Assembly (NCBI GenBank): GCA_949294085.1
Contig: CASFFX010000003.1
Coordinates: 228,325 to 292,324, forward strand
Direction: 5' to 3'
Length of the DNA: 64,000 nt
DNA from: an uncultured bacterium
GTDB lineage: Bacteria; Elusimicrobiota; Elusimicrobia; Elusimicrobiales; Elusimicrobiaceae
A program made the position numbers and the translations under genes. A model generated the notes under the pieces. It was not told the DNA's origin. It saw nothing but the letters and a program-made list of their open reading frames with translations, and made no database searches. Of this stretch, positions 1 to 9,048 are shown in pieces (positions within the stretch are counted from its first letter, which is position 1; each line of letters opens with the position of its first letter).

Positions 1-113
1 CTGCTCCGGCCCGCCCGGTGCCTGCCGCACCCAAACCGGCCGAAACTCACTCCGACGGGGGACACCCGTCCGAAGCAACTCATTTTTCAACAGTTCAATC
101 GGGGGAATCCATC

Positions 114-1595
114 ATGGAAGAAAACCAAGAACCAAAAACCACTTTTAGAATCAGACGCAAAATAGAAGCGCCGACGCAGCCCACTATACCGCCGGCTCCT
201 CCTGCGCCTGCCGCGCCGCACGCGCCCCAGGCTCCCGCGTCTGCCCCGGCGCAGCCGCACCCGGCCCAACAACCGCCCGTGCAGCGGCCCCCCGTTCAAC
301 AGCCGGCCCAACCCAAACCGGCCCTGGCCAACACCATTTTGGAAAAGACCAAAACGATTGACCACTCCATCGAAATTCCCCTTTCGGAACTGAAAAAACA
401 CAACTGGCCGCTGGAAGTGCCGCTGGTGCCGACCTATACGCTGGAAAATATGGTGATGTCCGTCAACCGCTTTGCGCATGCTACGGCCATTTCCGTAATT
501 GAAAACCCGGGCAAACTGTACAATCCGCTCGTTCTGCACGGCGCCACGGGCACCGGCAAAACACATTTCTTAAACGCCATGGCCTATGCCTTCTCCAAAA
601 AATACGGGCAGGAAAATATTTTTATGACCAACGGCGTGCGCCTTTCCCGCGGGATTCAGCGCTACGTAATGGAAGGCAATATTGAAAAATTTGAAAAATT
701 TATGGACACGGTAAAAGTGCTGCTGATTGACGACATCCACTTGCTGGCCATCAACGAACAGAACCGCGTCTATATTTCCAAACTGCTCAACAAATTTCTG
801 CGGGACCAAAAACAAATCGTCATTACGTCCAAATACCCGCCGGAAAGCTTGGTTAAGCTGGAAGAATTAATTAAATTCAAGCTGGATTCGGGCTGGATTT
901 CCGAATTAAAGCCGGCCCGCGGGGCCACGCATTTCCGCATCGTCAAAAAAATGCTGCTGGATAACGGCGTGGATTTGAACGACGCCCAAATTACGAAATT
1001 TTTCGGCGGCCCGCACATGACCCTGGGAACGGTAACCCGCAGTATCCGCCGGTTAAAAGTATTGGAAAATTTAATTTTCCCGCACCTGCCGGAAGCGGAC
1101 CGCTCGCAAGCCAAAATTTTTGAAAAGCTCTTGGCCACCCAAGGCGAAGACGCCTCCAGCGCCATTTTAAGCCACGACCCGGACAGCGTATCCGCCATTA
1201 CCAACATGGGCAACGGGGAGTGGGGCCGCATCGGGTTTTTCTATCCGCAAAACAGCTCGCATATGATGAACTGGATGGTGTATGCGCTGCAGCAGCGCGC
1301 CAAAGAGCTGGGCATACAGGGCGGGTTTGAAATTGCGGTACGCTCTTCTTACGCGACGGAAAATATCATTTCTTCGGCGTTCAAAATTGCCAATTTGTGC
1401 GACAACAAAAAGCTCAAAGGGGCCGTTATTTTGGGGCCGGCGTTAAACACGTGCGATCCGTCCGTGCGCGAGAACTTTTACGATATTCTCACGCACATGC
1501 TGGAGATTATGCTGATTCGCTGCGGCATCATCAATTACGAAGACGTCAAATCTCCCAGCACGTACGTCAAAGTACTTTCCGAATTGTTGAGGTAA
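114..1595 (+). CDS. DnaA-like AAA+ ATPase with an unrecognised C-terminal domain
   Basis: The core closely follows the DnaA ATPase domain: a NRFAHA segment, a Walker A loop GATGTGKT (residues 143-150 from this start) and a Walker B LLIDDIH (about 204-209). A long Pro/Ala-rich linker fills residues 20-70. After about residue 360 the DnaA DNA-binding domain IV is absent. A roughly 140-residue domain that I do not recognise takes its place. The DnaA box VII arginine-finger segment (LRSRF in DnaA) reads IKFKL here, so the usual arginine is missing. It is therefore more likely a DnaA-derived regulator or partner ATPase than the replication initiator. I chose this ATG because GGGGGA lies about 7 bases upstream and the protein then begins with charged residues. 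The frame stays open to the window edge and the preceding codons are also Pro/Ala-rich, so a longer 5'-truncated gene is possible. A lipoprotein gene follows after 4 bases. Confidence 0.78.
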   Translation: MEENQEPKTTFRIRRKIEAPTQPTIPPAPPAPAAPHAPQAPASAPAQPHPAQQPPVQRPPVQQPAQPKPALANTILEKTKTIDHSIEIPLSELKKHNWPLEVPLVPTYTLENMVMSVNRFAHATAISVIENPGKLYNPLVLHGATGTGKTHFLNAMAYAFSKKYGQENIFMTNGVRLSRGIQRYVMEGNIEKFEKFMDTVKVLLIDDIHLLAINEQNRVYISKLLNKFLRDQKQIVITSKYPPESLVKLEELIKFKLDSGWISELKPARGATHFRIVKKMLLDNGVDLNDAQITKFFGGPHMTLGTVTRSIRRLKVLENLIFPHLPEADRSQAKIFEKLLATQGEDASSAILSHDPDSVSAITNMGNGEWGRIGFFYPQNSSHMMNWMVYALQQRAKELGIQGGFEIAVRSSYATENIISSAFKIANLCDNKKLKGAVILGPALNTCDPSVRENFYDILTHMLEIMLIRCGIINYEDVKSPSTYVKVLSELLR

Positions 1596-1599
1596 ACTG

Positions 1600-2049
1600 A
1601 TGAAAAAACTTTTGCTTTTTTGCGCGGCCGCGCTGTGCTTATGCGCTTGTTCGGGCACGATGAAATCCGCCGTGAAAGACGGGGCGATTGCGCCGTCGTT
1701 TAACGACACGCTGTTGGACAGCAAGTACCTGTGGGTGCGCGGGTTTGGCGCGGCCAATCCGGCCCATACGTCCGACTCCCAACGGCGCATTATGAGCCGC
1801 GAAGCGGCCATCGCCCACGCCTATCAGCGCGCGACCGAAGTGCTTTACGGCGCCAATTTGGAAGCCAATGTGCAAGTGGTGGACGCCGTTTCCACGGGAA
1901 GCACGATTGACACGTCCGCCAACGGCATTATCAGCCAAATGGAGCTCGTGTCCACCGAATACATGGACGACGGAGGCTGTGCCGTCATTATGCGCTTGGA
2001 CCGCAACCGCCTCAAAGCGGCCGGCATTGACCCGGAGGGCCAAAAATAA
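1600..2049 (+). CDS. Small lipoprotein, LPP20-like
   Basis: The protein has 149 residues. A short hydrophobic signal ends in the lipobox LCAC with Cys17, so it should be lipidated and held in the envelope. The mature part has one compact alpha/beta domain with a repeated-Ala helix (REAAIAHAYQRA) and a Gly-rich segment, a pattern seen in LPP20-type lipoproteins. That family placement is tentative. The gene starts 4 bases after the DnaA-like gene. Its stop shares one base with the next start (TAATG), so it is translationally coupled to a second lipoprotein. The two may form one envelope module, but the function is unknown. Confidence 0.75.
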   Translation: MKKLLLFCAAALCLCACSGTMKSAVKDGAIAPSFNDTLLDSKYLWVRGFGAANPAHTSDSQRRIMSREAAIAHAYQRATEVLYGANLEANVQVVDAVSTGSTIDTSANGIISQMELVSTEYMDDGGCAVIMRLDRNRLKAAGIDPEGQK

Positions 2050-3155
2050 TGAAAAAACTTTTACTGCTTATGGTGTGCGCGGGGTTGGCTTTGTCAGCCT
2101 GCAGTTCGTTTCGCATCGGGCCAAAAGGCGAAGGCGAATACGTAGAAGCCGAATCGCTCGTGCCCTATGACGAAAACAACCTCAAACAAATGAAGCAGGA
2201 CGGCATTTTGGCCGCCCAACGGGCTGCGGTGGAAAAAGTGGCCGGAATTTTTATTTCGTCGGCCACGACGGTGGAACAAGCCCAGCTGGTGGAAGACAAA
2301 ATCGTTTCCAAAACGGCGGGATTTATCCGCCGCAGCCACGTGCAAAAGGCCTACCGCAAAGGGGACGAATACTACACCAAAATCAAAGCCATGGTGCTGG
2401 TCAAAGACATTGGGGACATTATCAAACAATCCGAAGCCGACGCCTTTGCCAAAAAGACCAATATAGTTGTGGCTTCCCGCGAAATGGTGGGGGACGATAT
2501 TTCCCTGCGCCAGGACTGCAAACAAGCCATTTACCGCGCCTTAAAAGGTCAGCCGTATGCCTTGATTAACGGCGACAATTTAAGCCAAAATAACATTGAA
2601 AACCCCAACCCGACCATCGACCAGGCCCGCCAGGAAGGCGCGCGGTTTGTGATTGTGGCCGACGTGCAGACCAACCCGCTGGTGGCGCTGCCGGGCACGG
2701 TATCTCCTTTCAAGTCGTACCGGGCGCGGGCCAATATCCGCGTCTATGCCACCAACAACTATGCCGTTGTGGCGGAAGGGGCCGAACAGCTAAGCGGGCT
2801 GGACCCCCTGGAAGAAATTGCCTCCCAGAAATCCATTTCCGCCGCGTGCGAAGCGGCCGCCAAACAACTGGTGGAACCGATTAACTCGGCCATCAACTCG
2901 GCCAACGTGTTTAACGTAACCATCAAAGACGTCGGCTCTATTGAACGCTTAAAACAAGTGCAGGATATTTTGCGCGATTTGCGTGAAATTGAAGATTTCA
3001 ACTTGGTGCGCTACGCCAATTCCGCCGCCCAGTTTGACATCTCGGCCAACATCTCCACGCCCGAAGAGCTGGCCGCCAAAATCATCCGCAAATACAACAT
3101 TAATTTTACGGTGGTCTCCATCACGCCCAGCGCCATCGTGCTGAGTTTTAACTGA
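2049..3155 (+). CDS. Lipoprotein with LPP20/FlgT-N-like domain
   Basis: The protein has 368 residues with an N-terminal signal and the lipobox LSAC (Cys18). Residues about 50-125 (ILAAQRAAVEKVAG, then IVSKTAGFIRRSHV) follow the pattern of FlgT N-terminal and LPP20-like domains, which occur in surface and flagellar-type lipoproteins. The C-terminal half has the alternating beta/helix look of a TolB-N-like or repeated small domain, but I cannot assign it. No flagellar genes are nearby, so a flagellar role is not supported. It overlaps the upstream lipoprotein by one base and is followed 1 base later by comM. Confidence 0.75.
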   Translation: MKKLLLLMVCAGLALSACSSFRIGPKGEGEYVEAESLVPYDENNLKQMKQDGILAAQRAAVEKVAGIFISSATTVEQAQLVEDKIVSKTAGFIRRSHVQKAYRKGDEYYTKIKAMVLVKDIGDIIKQSEADAFAKKTNIVVASREMVGDDISLRQDCKQAIYRALKGQPYALINGDNLSQNNIENPNPTIDQARQEGARFVIVADVQTNPLVALPGTVSPFKSYRARANIRVYATNNYAVVAEGAEQLSGLDPLEEIASQKSISAACEAAAKQLVEPINSAINSANVFNVTIKDVGSIERLKQVQDILRDLREIEDFNLVRYANSAAQFDISANISTPEELAAKIIRKYNINFTVVSITPSAIVLSFN

Positions 3156-3156
3156 T

Positions 3157-4701
3157 ATGTTGGCCAACGTATGCACCGGCGCCATTAAAGGGATAGAAGG
3201 ATTTGCCGTCTCCGTGGAGGTGGACATCGCCGCGGGGATGCCTACGTTGGCCGTAGTAGGCCTGCCGGACGCGGAAGTACGCGAAAGCAAAGAACGCGTG
3301 GTGGCGGCCGTACGCAACAGCGGTTTTGATTTTCCCACCAAACGAATTACCGTCAATTTAAGCCCGGCCGAACTGCGCAAAAGCGGCACCCAGTTTGACT
3401 TGCCGATTGCGCTGGGCATTTTGGCCGCCAGCGGGCAGTTATCCGCCGAAGCGCGCAGCCGCCTGAGCGATTTACTGGTATTGGGCGAGCTGGCGCTGGA
3501 CGGCTCTCTGCGGCCCTGCGCCGGAGTGCTGCCGATGCTGATTTCCTGCCGCAATTTGGGCAAAACCGCCGTGATTCCGCCGCAAAACGTGCTGGAAGGG
3601 CAAGTGTCTGGCACGCCGTTTATTACCCCGCATACGCTGAAAGAATTGACCCAATATTTGGAAGGCCAACTGCCGCAGGAGGCGGTGGTCATCCGCTATG
3701 TGCCGCCTGCCGAAGAGGAACCGGCCAGCGAACTGGATTTTTCGGACGTGAAGGGCCAAGCCTTGGCCAAACGCGCGCTGGAAATTGCCGCCGCCGGTGG
3801 GCACAACGTCCTGATGATAGGGCTGCCCGGCACGGGCAAAAGCATGCTGGCCAAACGTTTTGCGGGCATTTTGCCGCCCCTTACGCAGGACGAAGCGCTG
3901 GAAATTACCAAAATCTATTCCATTTGCAATTTATTGGGAAAAAGCAAACTCTTTACCCGCCGCCCGTTCCGCGACCCGCACCACACCATTTCGGACGTGG
4001 CCTTAATCGGCGGCGGCTCCACGCCGCGCCCGGGGGAAGTGTCTCTGGCGCACAACGGCGTCCTATTTTTGGACGAATTTGCCGAATTTTCCCGTTCTTC
4101 TTTGGAAGTCCTGCGCGAACCGCTGGAAAACGGCCGCGTAACCATTTCCCGCGCGAAGGAAACGGTGTCCTATCCGGCCCGGTTTACGCTGCTGGCGGCC
4201 ATGAACCCGTGCCCCTGCGGCCACTTGGGAGACCCGGTAACCCCGTGCACCTGTACGCCCATGCAAATTAACCGCTACAAAGCCCGCATTTCGGGCCCGC
4301 TGTTGGACCGCATAGACTTGACCGTCAATCTCAATCCCGTCAAATACGAGGATTGGAACAAAAAATCCGAAGGGGAAACTTCCGCCCAAATCCGCGAGCG
4401 GGTGCTCCGCGCGCGCGAAATCCAACGCCGCCGGTTTAGCCAGGCCGGTTCGTCCACCCCCGCCAACGCTTTTATGACCAGCCGGGAGATCAAAACCTTC
4501 TGCCCGCTGCCGCCGGGGGCCGACACCGTGCTGGAAACCGCCATGCGCAAGCTGGGCCTCAGCGCGCGCAGCCTGGATAAAATTTTGAAAACGGCTCGCA
4601 CCATTGCGGACCTGGAAGGGAAAGAAAATATAGAAATCAAACATCTGGTGGAAGTGATGCAATACCGCCCGCTGGACCGCAAGGGAGTGGCCGACATTTA
4701 A
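3157..4701 (+). CDS. comM: ComM/YifB family AAA+ ATPase (magnesium chelatase-like)
   Basis: At 514 residues this is a full-length YifB/ComM protein. The N-terminal Lon-S5-like ChlI domain is recognisable by the VGLPDAEVRESKERV segment. The AAA+ core has Walker A GLPGTGKS (222-229) and Walker B LFLDEF. The Mg_chelatase_C region carries the Cys cluster NPCPCGHLGDP...CTC. ComM is a hexameric helicase that extends branch migration during natural transformation. The gene partner here, dprA, starts on the last base of its stop codon (TAATG), which strongly supports a role in DNA uptake and recombination. The family call is secure. The transformation role rests on this context and on the characterised family. 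Confidence 0.95.
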   Translation: MLANVCTGAIKGIEGFAVSVEVDIAAGMPTLAVVGLPDAEVRESKERVVAAVRNSGFDFPTKRITVNLSPAELRKSGTQFDLPIALGILAASGQLSAEARSRLSDLLVLGELALDGSLRPCAGVLPMLISCRNLGKTAVIPPQNVLEGQVSGTPFITPHTLKELTQYLEGQLPQEAVVIRYVPPAEEEPASELDFSDVKGQALAKRALEIAAAGGHNVLMIGLPGTGKSMLAKRFAGILPPLTQDEALEITKIYSICNLLGKSKLFTRRPFRDPHHTISDVALIGGGSTPRPGEVSLAHNGVLFLDEFAEFSRSSLEVLREPLENGRVTISRAKETVSYPARFTLLAAMNPCPCGHLGDPVTPCTCTPMQINRYKARISGPLLDRIDLTVNLNPVKYEDWNKKSEGETSAQIRERVLRAREIQRRRFSQAGSSTPANAFMTSREIKTFCPLPPGADTVLETAMRKLGLSARSLDKILKTARTIADLEGKENIEIKHLVEVMQYRPLDRKGVADI

Positions 4702-5837
4702 TGAATCCCCGTTTATCCGCCGCCGAACGGCTGGCCCGTATTCAATTAAACGCTTTTCTGTATTTCCGGGCAGATTGGCTGGAACGGCTGATTGAAATTT
4801 TCGGTTCCGCCCAAGAAATTCTGCACCAGGACGCACAAACCCTGGCGCGGGAAGCCAATTTGAACCCTACTACCGCCGCCCATTTGCTGCGCGACGCTTT
4901 TGCCGTCAACCCGCAGGAAGAGTGGGACAAAACGGCCGCATTAGGCGGACATATTTACTGCCCGGAAGACGAAGAATATCCGCAATCCCTTAAAAACATC
5001 AAAGAAGCCCCCATCGCCCTGTATGTGCTGGGCAAACTGCCCGGCAACGAACAGGCCTGCGTAGGCATGGTGGGCACGCGCAAAATCACGCCGTATGGCC
5101 GGCGGGCCGCGGCCAAACTGGCCGGCGATTTAAGCGCCTGCGGCGTAACGGTGGTAAGCGGGCTGGCCCGCGGGGTGGACAGCGAGTGCCATGCCGCCGC
5201 CGTACGGTTAAAAAAACCGACGGTAGCCGTCATCGGTACGGGCGTGGGACGCTGTTATCCGCCCGAAAACCGCGCCTTGGAAAAGGCCATTTTGCAATAC
5301 GGCGGGGCAGTGGTCAGCGAGCTGCCGTTTAATAAACCGCCCAACGCGTTTCATTTCCCCCGCCGCAACCGCATTATTGCGGCGCTTTCCCAGCCGGTCG
5401 TGGTGGTGGAAGGGGAAGTCAAGTCCGGCGCGTTGATTACCGCCAAGCTGGCGTTGGAAATGGGCAAAGACGTTTTGGCCGTACCCGGCCCGATAGACAG
5501 CCCCCAGTCCGCCGGCCCCAATGCGTTAATCCGGGACGGGGCGGGGGTTGTAACCGCCGTTGCAGATATACTAGACTATATACCACAGCAACTGCGCTTT
5601 GGGCTGGACCCGCGCTTTTTTGAAACGACGGCGCCCGTTCCCCCCAAGCCGGAAGAAGAGCTGACGCCTCGCCAGCGCGAGGTAATGCACGCCGTGGGCG
5701 CCGGCCAGGCCAGTTTGGACCAAATTGCCGAAGCAATCGGCGCGGACGTGCCGGAAGCGGCGTCCTTGCTGTTTGAATTGGAAGTCAAAGGCTTCCTGGC
5801 CTGCGAAAACGGCCTGTACAGCAAAAGCAAATTTTAA
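4701..5837 (+). CDS. dprA: DNA-processing protein DprA
   Basis: DprA protects incoming single-stranded DNA and loads RecA during transformation. The 378-residue protein has an N-terminal helical (SAM-like) region. A central Rossmann-like DprA core follows, with VGTRKITPYG, SGLARGVDS, the GTGVGRCYPPENR loop and FPRRNRIIAALS. The C-terminus is a winged-helix segment (about 310-375). All hallmark motifs are intact. It is coupled to comM by a one-base overlap and followed 19 bases later by topA. Confidence 0.96.
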   Translation: MNPRLSAAERLARIQLNAFLYFRADWLERLIEIFGSAQEILHQDAQTLAREANLNPTTAAHLLRDAFAVNPQEEWDKTAALGGHIYCPEDEEYPQSLKNIKEAPIALYVLGKLPGNEQACVGMVGTRKITPYGRRAAAKLAGDLSACGVTVVSGLARGVDSECHAAAVRLKKPTVAVIGTGVGRCYPPENRALEKAILQYGGAVVSELPFNKPPNAFHFPRRNRIIAALSQPVVVVEGEVKSGALITAKLALEMGKDVLAVPGPIDSPQSAGPNALIRDGAGVVTAVADILDYIPQQLRFGLDPRFFETTAPVPPKPEEELTPRQREVMHAVGAGQASLDQIAEAIGADVPEAASLLFELEVKGFLACENGLYSKSKF

Positions 5838-5856
5838 TTCATTAAGGAAGTGAACT

Positions 5857-8148
5857 ATGGCAACCACCAATCCGAAAGGTAAAAAGCTGGTCATCGTAGA
5901 ATCTCCCACGAAACAGAAAACCATCAGCAAAATTTTGGGCAACGATTACATCGTGCGCAGCTCGTTTGGGCATGTGCGGGATTTGCCGTCCAAAGACATT
6001 GGCGTGGATATAGAACACGGCTTCAAGCCCACATACGTTGCGGTGGACCGGGCCAAACGCCTGATTGCCGAACTGACCGCCGCCGCCAAAAACGCCAGCG
6101 AAATTTACCTCGCTACCGACCCTGACCGCGAAGGGGAAGCCATTGCCTGGCACTTGGTGGAACTGCTGAAACTTCCCAAAGACCGCTACCAGCGCATTTA
6201 TTTTCACGAAATTACGCCGGCGGCCATTAAAGAATCTTTTGCCCATGCCCGCAAAATTGACGAGAACCTCGTCAATGCCCAGCAGGCACGGCGCATTTTG
6301 GACCGGATTGTAGGCTATAAGCTCTCCCCCCTCTTGTGGAAAAAAATCACCTCCGGTCTTTCCGCGGGGCGGGTGCAGTCGGTAGCGGTGCGCCTGCTGG
6401 CGGAACGGGCCAAGGAAATTGCCGAATTTAAGGAACAGGAATACTGGACCATCGGCGCCCAATTTGAAAAACCCGGCGCCGCGCCGGCCTTTTGGGCGCG
6501 CGTTACCAAGTGGCAGGGCAAAAACGTGGAACAAACCACCACGTATAAGCTGTTTGCCGAAGATTACAAAGTAAAAACCACCGTTTTTGACAAACCGGAA
6601 AAATTGGCCCCGCTGTCGGATTTATTGCGCAAAGGGCCCAACACGGTGCTGAAGGTGGAAAAGAAGGAAGTCAAACAGAAGCCCAAACCGCCTTTTATCA
6701 CCAGCTCCATGCAGCAGGACGCTTACAACAAACTGGGATTCCCTTCCCAAAAAACGATGATGACGGCCCAGCACCTCTACGAAGGGATTGAAATTTCGGG
6801 CCAGACCGTCGGTTTGATTACGTACATGAGAACGGACTCGTTCAACGTTTCCAAGCTGCTGCAGGAACAAACCAAAAAATTTATCGGCGAGAAATACGGC
6901 CCCGCCTTTGTGCCGGCCAAACAGCCCGTGTACAAAAGCAAAGTGATGGGCGCCCAGGAAGCGCACGAATCCATCCACCCGACCGACGTGCGCCGCACGC
7001 CGCAGGCGATGAAGCCGTATTTAACGTCGGACCAATACAAATTGTACGAGCTTATTTGGCTGCGTTTTGTGGCCAGCCAAATGGCGGATGCGGTGTTTAA
7101 CACGGTGGCGATAGACATCGCCGCCGGAAGCGAAAAAGAGTGCGTGCTCCGTGCCAGCGGGCGGACGGTCAAATTCCCGGGATATTTATCCATTTACAAG
7201 GACCAGGATGATGACGCGTCGGAGGATAAAGACGACGGCAGCGCCCTGCTGCCCGACTTGCAGGAAGGGGACGGGCTGAAACTGCTGGACATCAAAACCA
7301 AGGACCACAAAACCACGCCCCCGCCGTGCTACAACGAAGCCAGCCTGATTAAAACGCTGGAGAAACACGGCATTGGCCGCCCCTCCACCTATGCGCCCAC
7401 CATCAAAACGATTTTGGACCGCAAATACATTGCCCGCCAGCCCAAAACCAGCAAGCTGGTGGCCACGGATTTGGGCATTACGGTTACGGACAGTTTGAAA
7501 GACTTCTTTAAGGAAATTATGGACTTGTCCTACACCGCCGGCGTAGAAGAACAGCTGGACCAGGTGGCCGAAGGCACCCAAAAATGGGTGGAACTCTTGT
7601 CGGACTTCTACACGAATTTCAAAAAAGAATTGGACGAAGCGGAAAAAGGCATGCAGCGCCCGGCCGCCAAAGAGACCGATGAAAAATGTCCCCTCTGCGG
7701 CAAGATGATGCTTAAAAAACGCAGCCGCTTTGGGGAATATTTGGTCTGCAGCGATTCGGCCTGCAAAGGCAAAATCAATTTGACCAGCTCGGGCGAAAAA
7801 GTCCAACCCGAAAAGACGGACGAAATTTGCGACAAATGCGGCGCGCCCATGGTGATCCGCACGGGACGGCGCGGCAAGTTTTTGGCGTGCTCGGCGTATC
7901 CCAAATGCAAAAACACCTATTCGCTGGACGCGGAAGGACACAAAATTGCCTCCACCGGGCCGATTGTAACGGACCGCCTGTGCGAAAAATGCGGCAAGCC
8001 GATGGTGCTGCGCACGTCCAAACGCGGGGAATTTTTGGGCTGTTCCGGCTACCCCAAATGCAAAACCATCGTAACGGTAACGCCGGAAGAAATTGCCCAA
8101 ATCAAAGCCGCGCATGCCGCCAAAATGGCCGCGGCCGACAATAAATAA
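5857..8148 (+). CDS. topA: DNA topoisomerase I (type IA)
   Basis: This enzyme relaxes negative supercoils by transient single-strand cleavage. The 763-residue protein opens with the Toprim domain (VIVESPTKQKTI, then ATDPDREGEAIAWH with the metal-binding Asp pair). The catalytic tyrosine is Tyr323 in ITYMRTDS. The C-terminus has three C4 zinc ribbons beginning near Cys611, Cys658 and Cys709, as is common in bacterial TopA. AAGGAAG lies before the ATG. The protein is full length and nothing looks degenerate. Confidence 0.97.
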   Translation: MATTNPKGKKLVIVESPTKQKTISKILGNDYIVRSSFGHVRDLPSKDIGVDIEHGFKPTYVAVDRAKRLIAELTAAAKNASEIYLATDPDREGEAIAWHLVELLKLPKDRYQRIYFHEITPAAIKESFAHARKIDENLVNAQQARRILDRIVGYKLSPLLWKKITSGLSAGRVQSVAVRLLAERAKEIAEFKEQEYWTIGAQFEKPGAAPAFWARVTKWQGKNVEQTTTYKLFAEDYKVKTTVFDKPEKLAPLSDLLRKGPNTVLKVEKKEVKQKPKPPFITSSMQQDAYNKLGFPSQKTMMTAQHLYEGIEISGQTVGLITYMRTDSFNVSKLLQEQTKKFIGEKYGPAFVPAKQPVYKSKVMGAQEAHESIHPTDVRRTPQAMKPYLTSDQYKLYELIWLRFVASQMADAVFNTVAIDIAAGSEKECVLRASGRTVKFPGYLSIYKDQDDDASEDKDDGSALLPDLQEGDGLKLLDIKTKDHKTTPPPCYNEASLIKTLEKHGIGRPSTYAPTIKTILDRKYIARQPKTSKLVATDLGITVTDSLKDFFKEIMDLSYTAGVEEQLDQVAEGTQKWVELLSDFYTNFKKELDEAEKGMQRPAAKETDEKCPLCGKMMLKKRSRFGEYLVCSDSACKGKINLTSSGEKVQPEKTDEICDKCGAPMVIRTGRRGKFLACSAYPKCKNTYSLDAEGHKIASTGPIVTDRLCEKCGKPMVLRTSKRGEFLGCSGYPKCKTIVTVTPEEIAQIKAAHAAKMAAADNK

Positions 8149-8163
8149 AAACCGGAGGAACCG

Positions 8164-9045
8164 GTGGAAGCGTGGGTAAAAGCATTTTTGCTCCATTTGC
8201 AAAATAAAAATTTTTCCCCCCACACGGTGCGCAGTTACCGTGCGGATTTGCAGGAATTTTTGCTCTTTTTCAAACAGCGCGGGCAGGACGATTTGCGCTA
8301 TTTTACGTCGGCCAATATTCGTTCTTTTTTGGCGGCGGAGCAAACCGGCCGCCGGCCCGCACGCAACACGGTGTTGCGCAAAATCGCGTCGCTTCGCAGT
8401 TTTGCGGCGTATCTGCTGGCGCAAGGCAAGCTGGAGCGCAACCCGTTTAAGCTGCTGCCGGCCCCCAAGCGGGAAAAAATCCTGCCCAAATTCCTTTCCG
8501 TGCAGGAAACCGAACGCCTGCTGGATACGGCCGCCCACAGCAAACATTTTGCCGCGCGCGACAAAGCCCTCTTTGAACTGATGTATTCCAGCGGGCTGCG
8601 CCGCAGCGAGGTTACGGGCCTGCGCGTAAAAGACGTGGATTTTTTTAACGGGCTGGTAAAAGTGCTGGGCAAGGGCGCCAAAGAGCGCCTGGTGCCGGTA
8701 ACGGACGCCGCCCTGCACGCCATAAAAACGTATCTGGCGTGCCGCAAAAATCCGCAGCCGCAGGACGCGTTGTTCTTGAACAAAAACGGCAAACCGCTGA
8801 CGGGGGACGGCTTGGCCTACATTTTTAAGCATACGGCCCTGGCGTCGCACCTGGCGCGCAAAGTAACCCCGCACAGCTTGCGCCACTCGTTTGCCACGCA
8901 CCTGCTTAACAACGGCTGCGATTTGCGCAGCCTGCAGGAAATGCTGGGCCACAAAAGTTTAGCCGCGACGCAGGTCTATACCCATGTGTCGCTGGAAAAG
9001 TTAAAAAGCGTGTACGACCACGCACATCCCAAAAGCAAGGAGTAA
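8164..9045 (+). CDS. xerC: Tyrosine recombinase XerC/XerD
   Basis: This is a site-specific recombinase that resolves chromosome dimers at dif. Its 293 residues comprise an N-terminal SAM-like core-binding domain and a C-terminal catalytic domain. The catalytic set is complete: Arg146 (SSGLRRSE), His237 and Arg240 (HSLRH), His263 (LGHKS) and the nucleophile Tyr272 (QVYTHV). The start is GTG, fixed by a strong GGAGGA four bases upstream. I cannot separate XerC from XerD by sequence alone, so the symbol is provisional. It sits 15 bases after topA, and its chromosomal operon context argues for a housekeeping rather than a phage integrase. Confidence 0.88.
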   Translation: MEAWVKAFLLHLQNKNFSPHTVRSYRADLQEFLLFFKQRGQDDLRYFTSANIRSFLAAEQTGRRPARNTVLRKIASLRSFAAYLLAQGKLERNPFKLLPAPKREKILPKFLSVQETERLLDTAAHSKHFAARDKALFELMYSSGLRRSEVTGLRVKDVDFFNGLVKVLGKGAKERLVPVTDAALHAIKTYLACRKNPQPQDALFLNKNGKPLTGDGLAYIFKHTALASHLARKVTPHSLRHSFATHLLNNGCDLRSLQEMLGHKSLAATQVYTHVSLEKLKSVYDHAHPKSKE

Positions 9046-9048
9046 CCT

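Noticed and set aside
7186..8952. 588-codon open frame on the minus strand opposite topA and xerC
   Set aside because: It is antisense to two well-identified genes, has a composition typical of a shadow frame (Arg, Gly, Gln and Phe-rich) and has no ribosome site.
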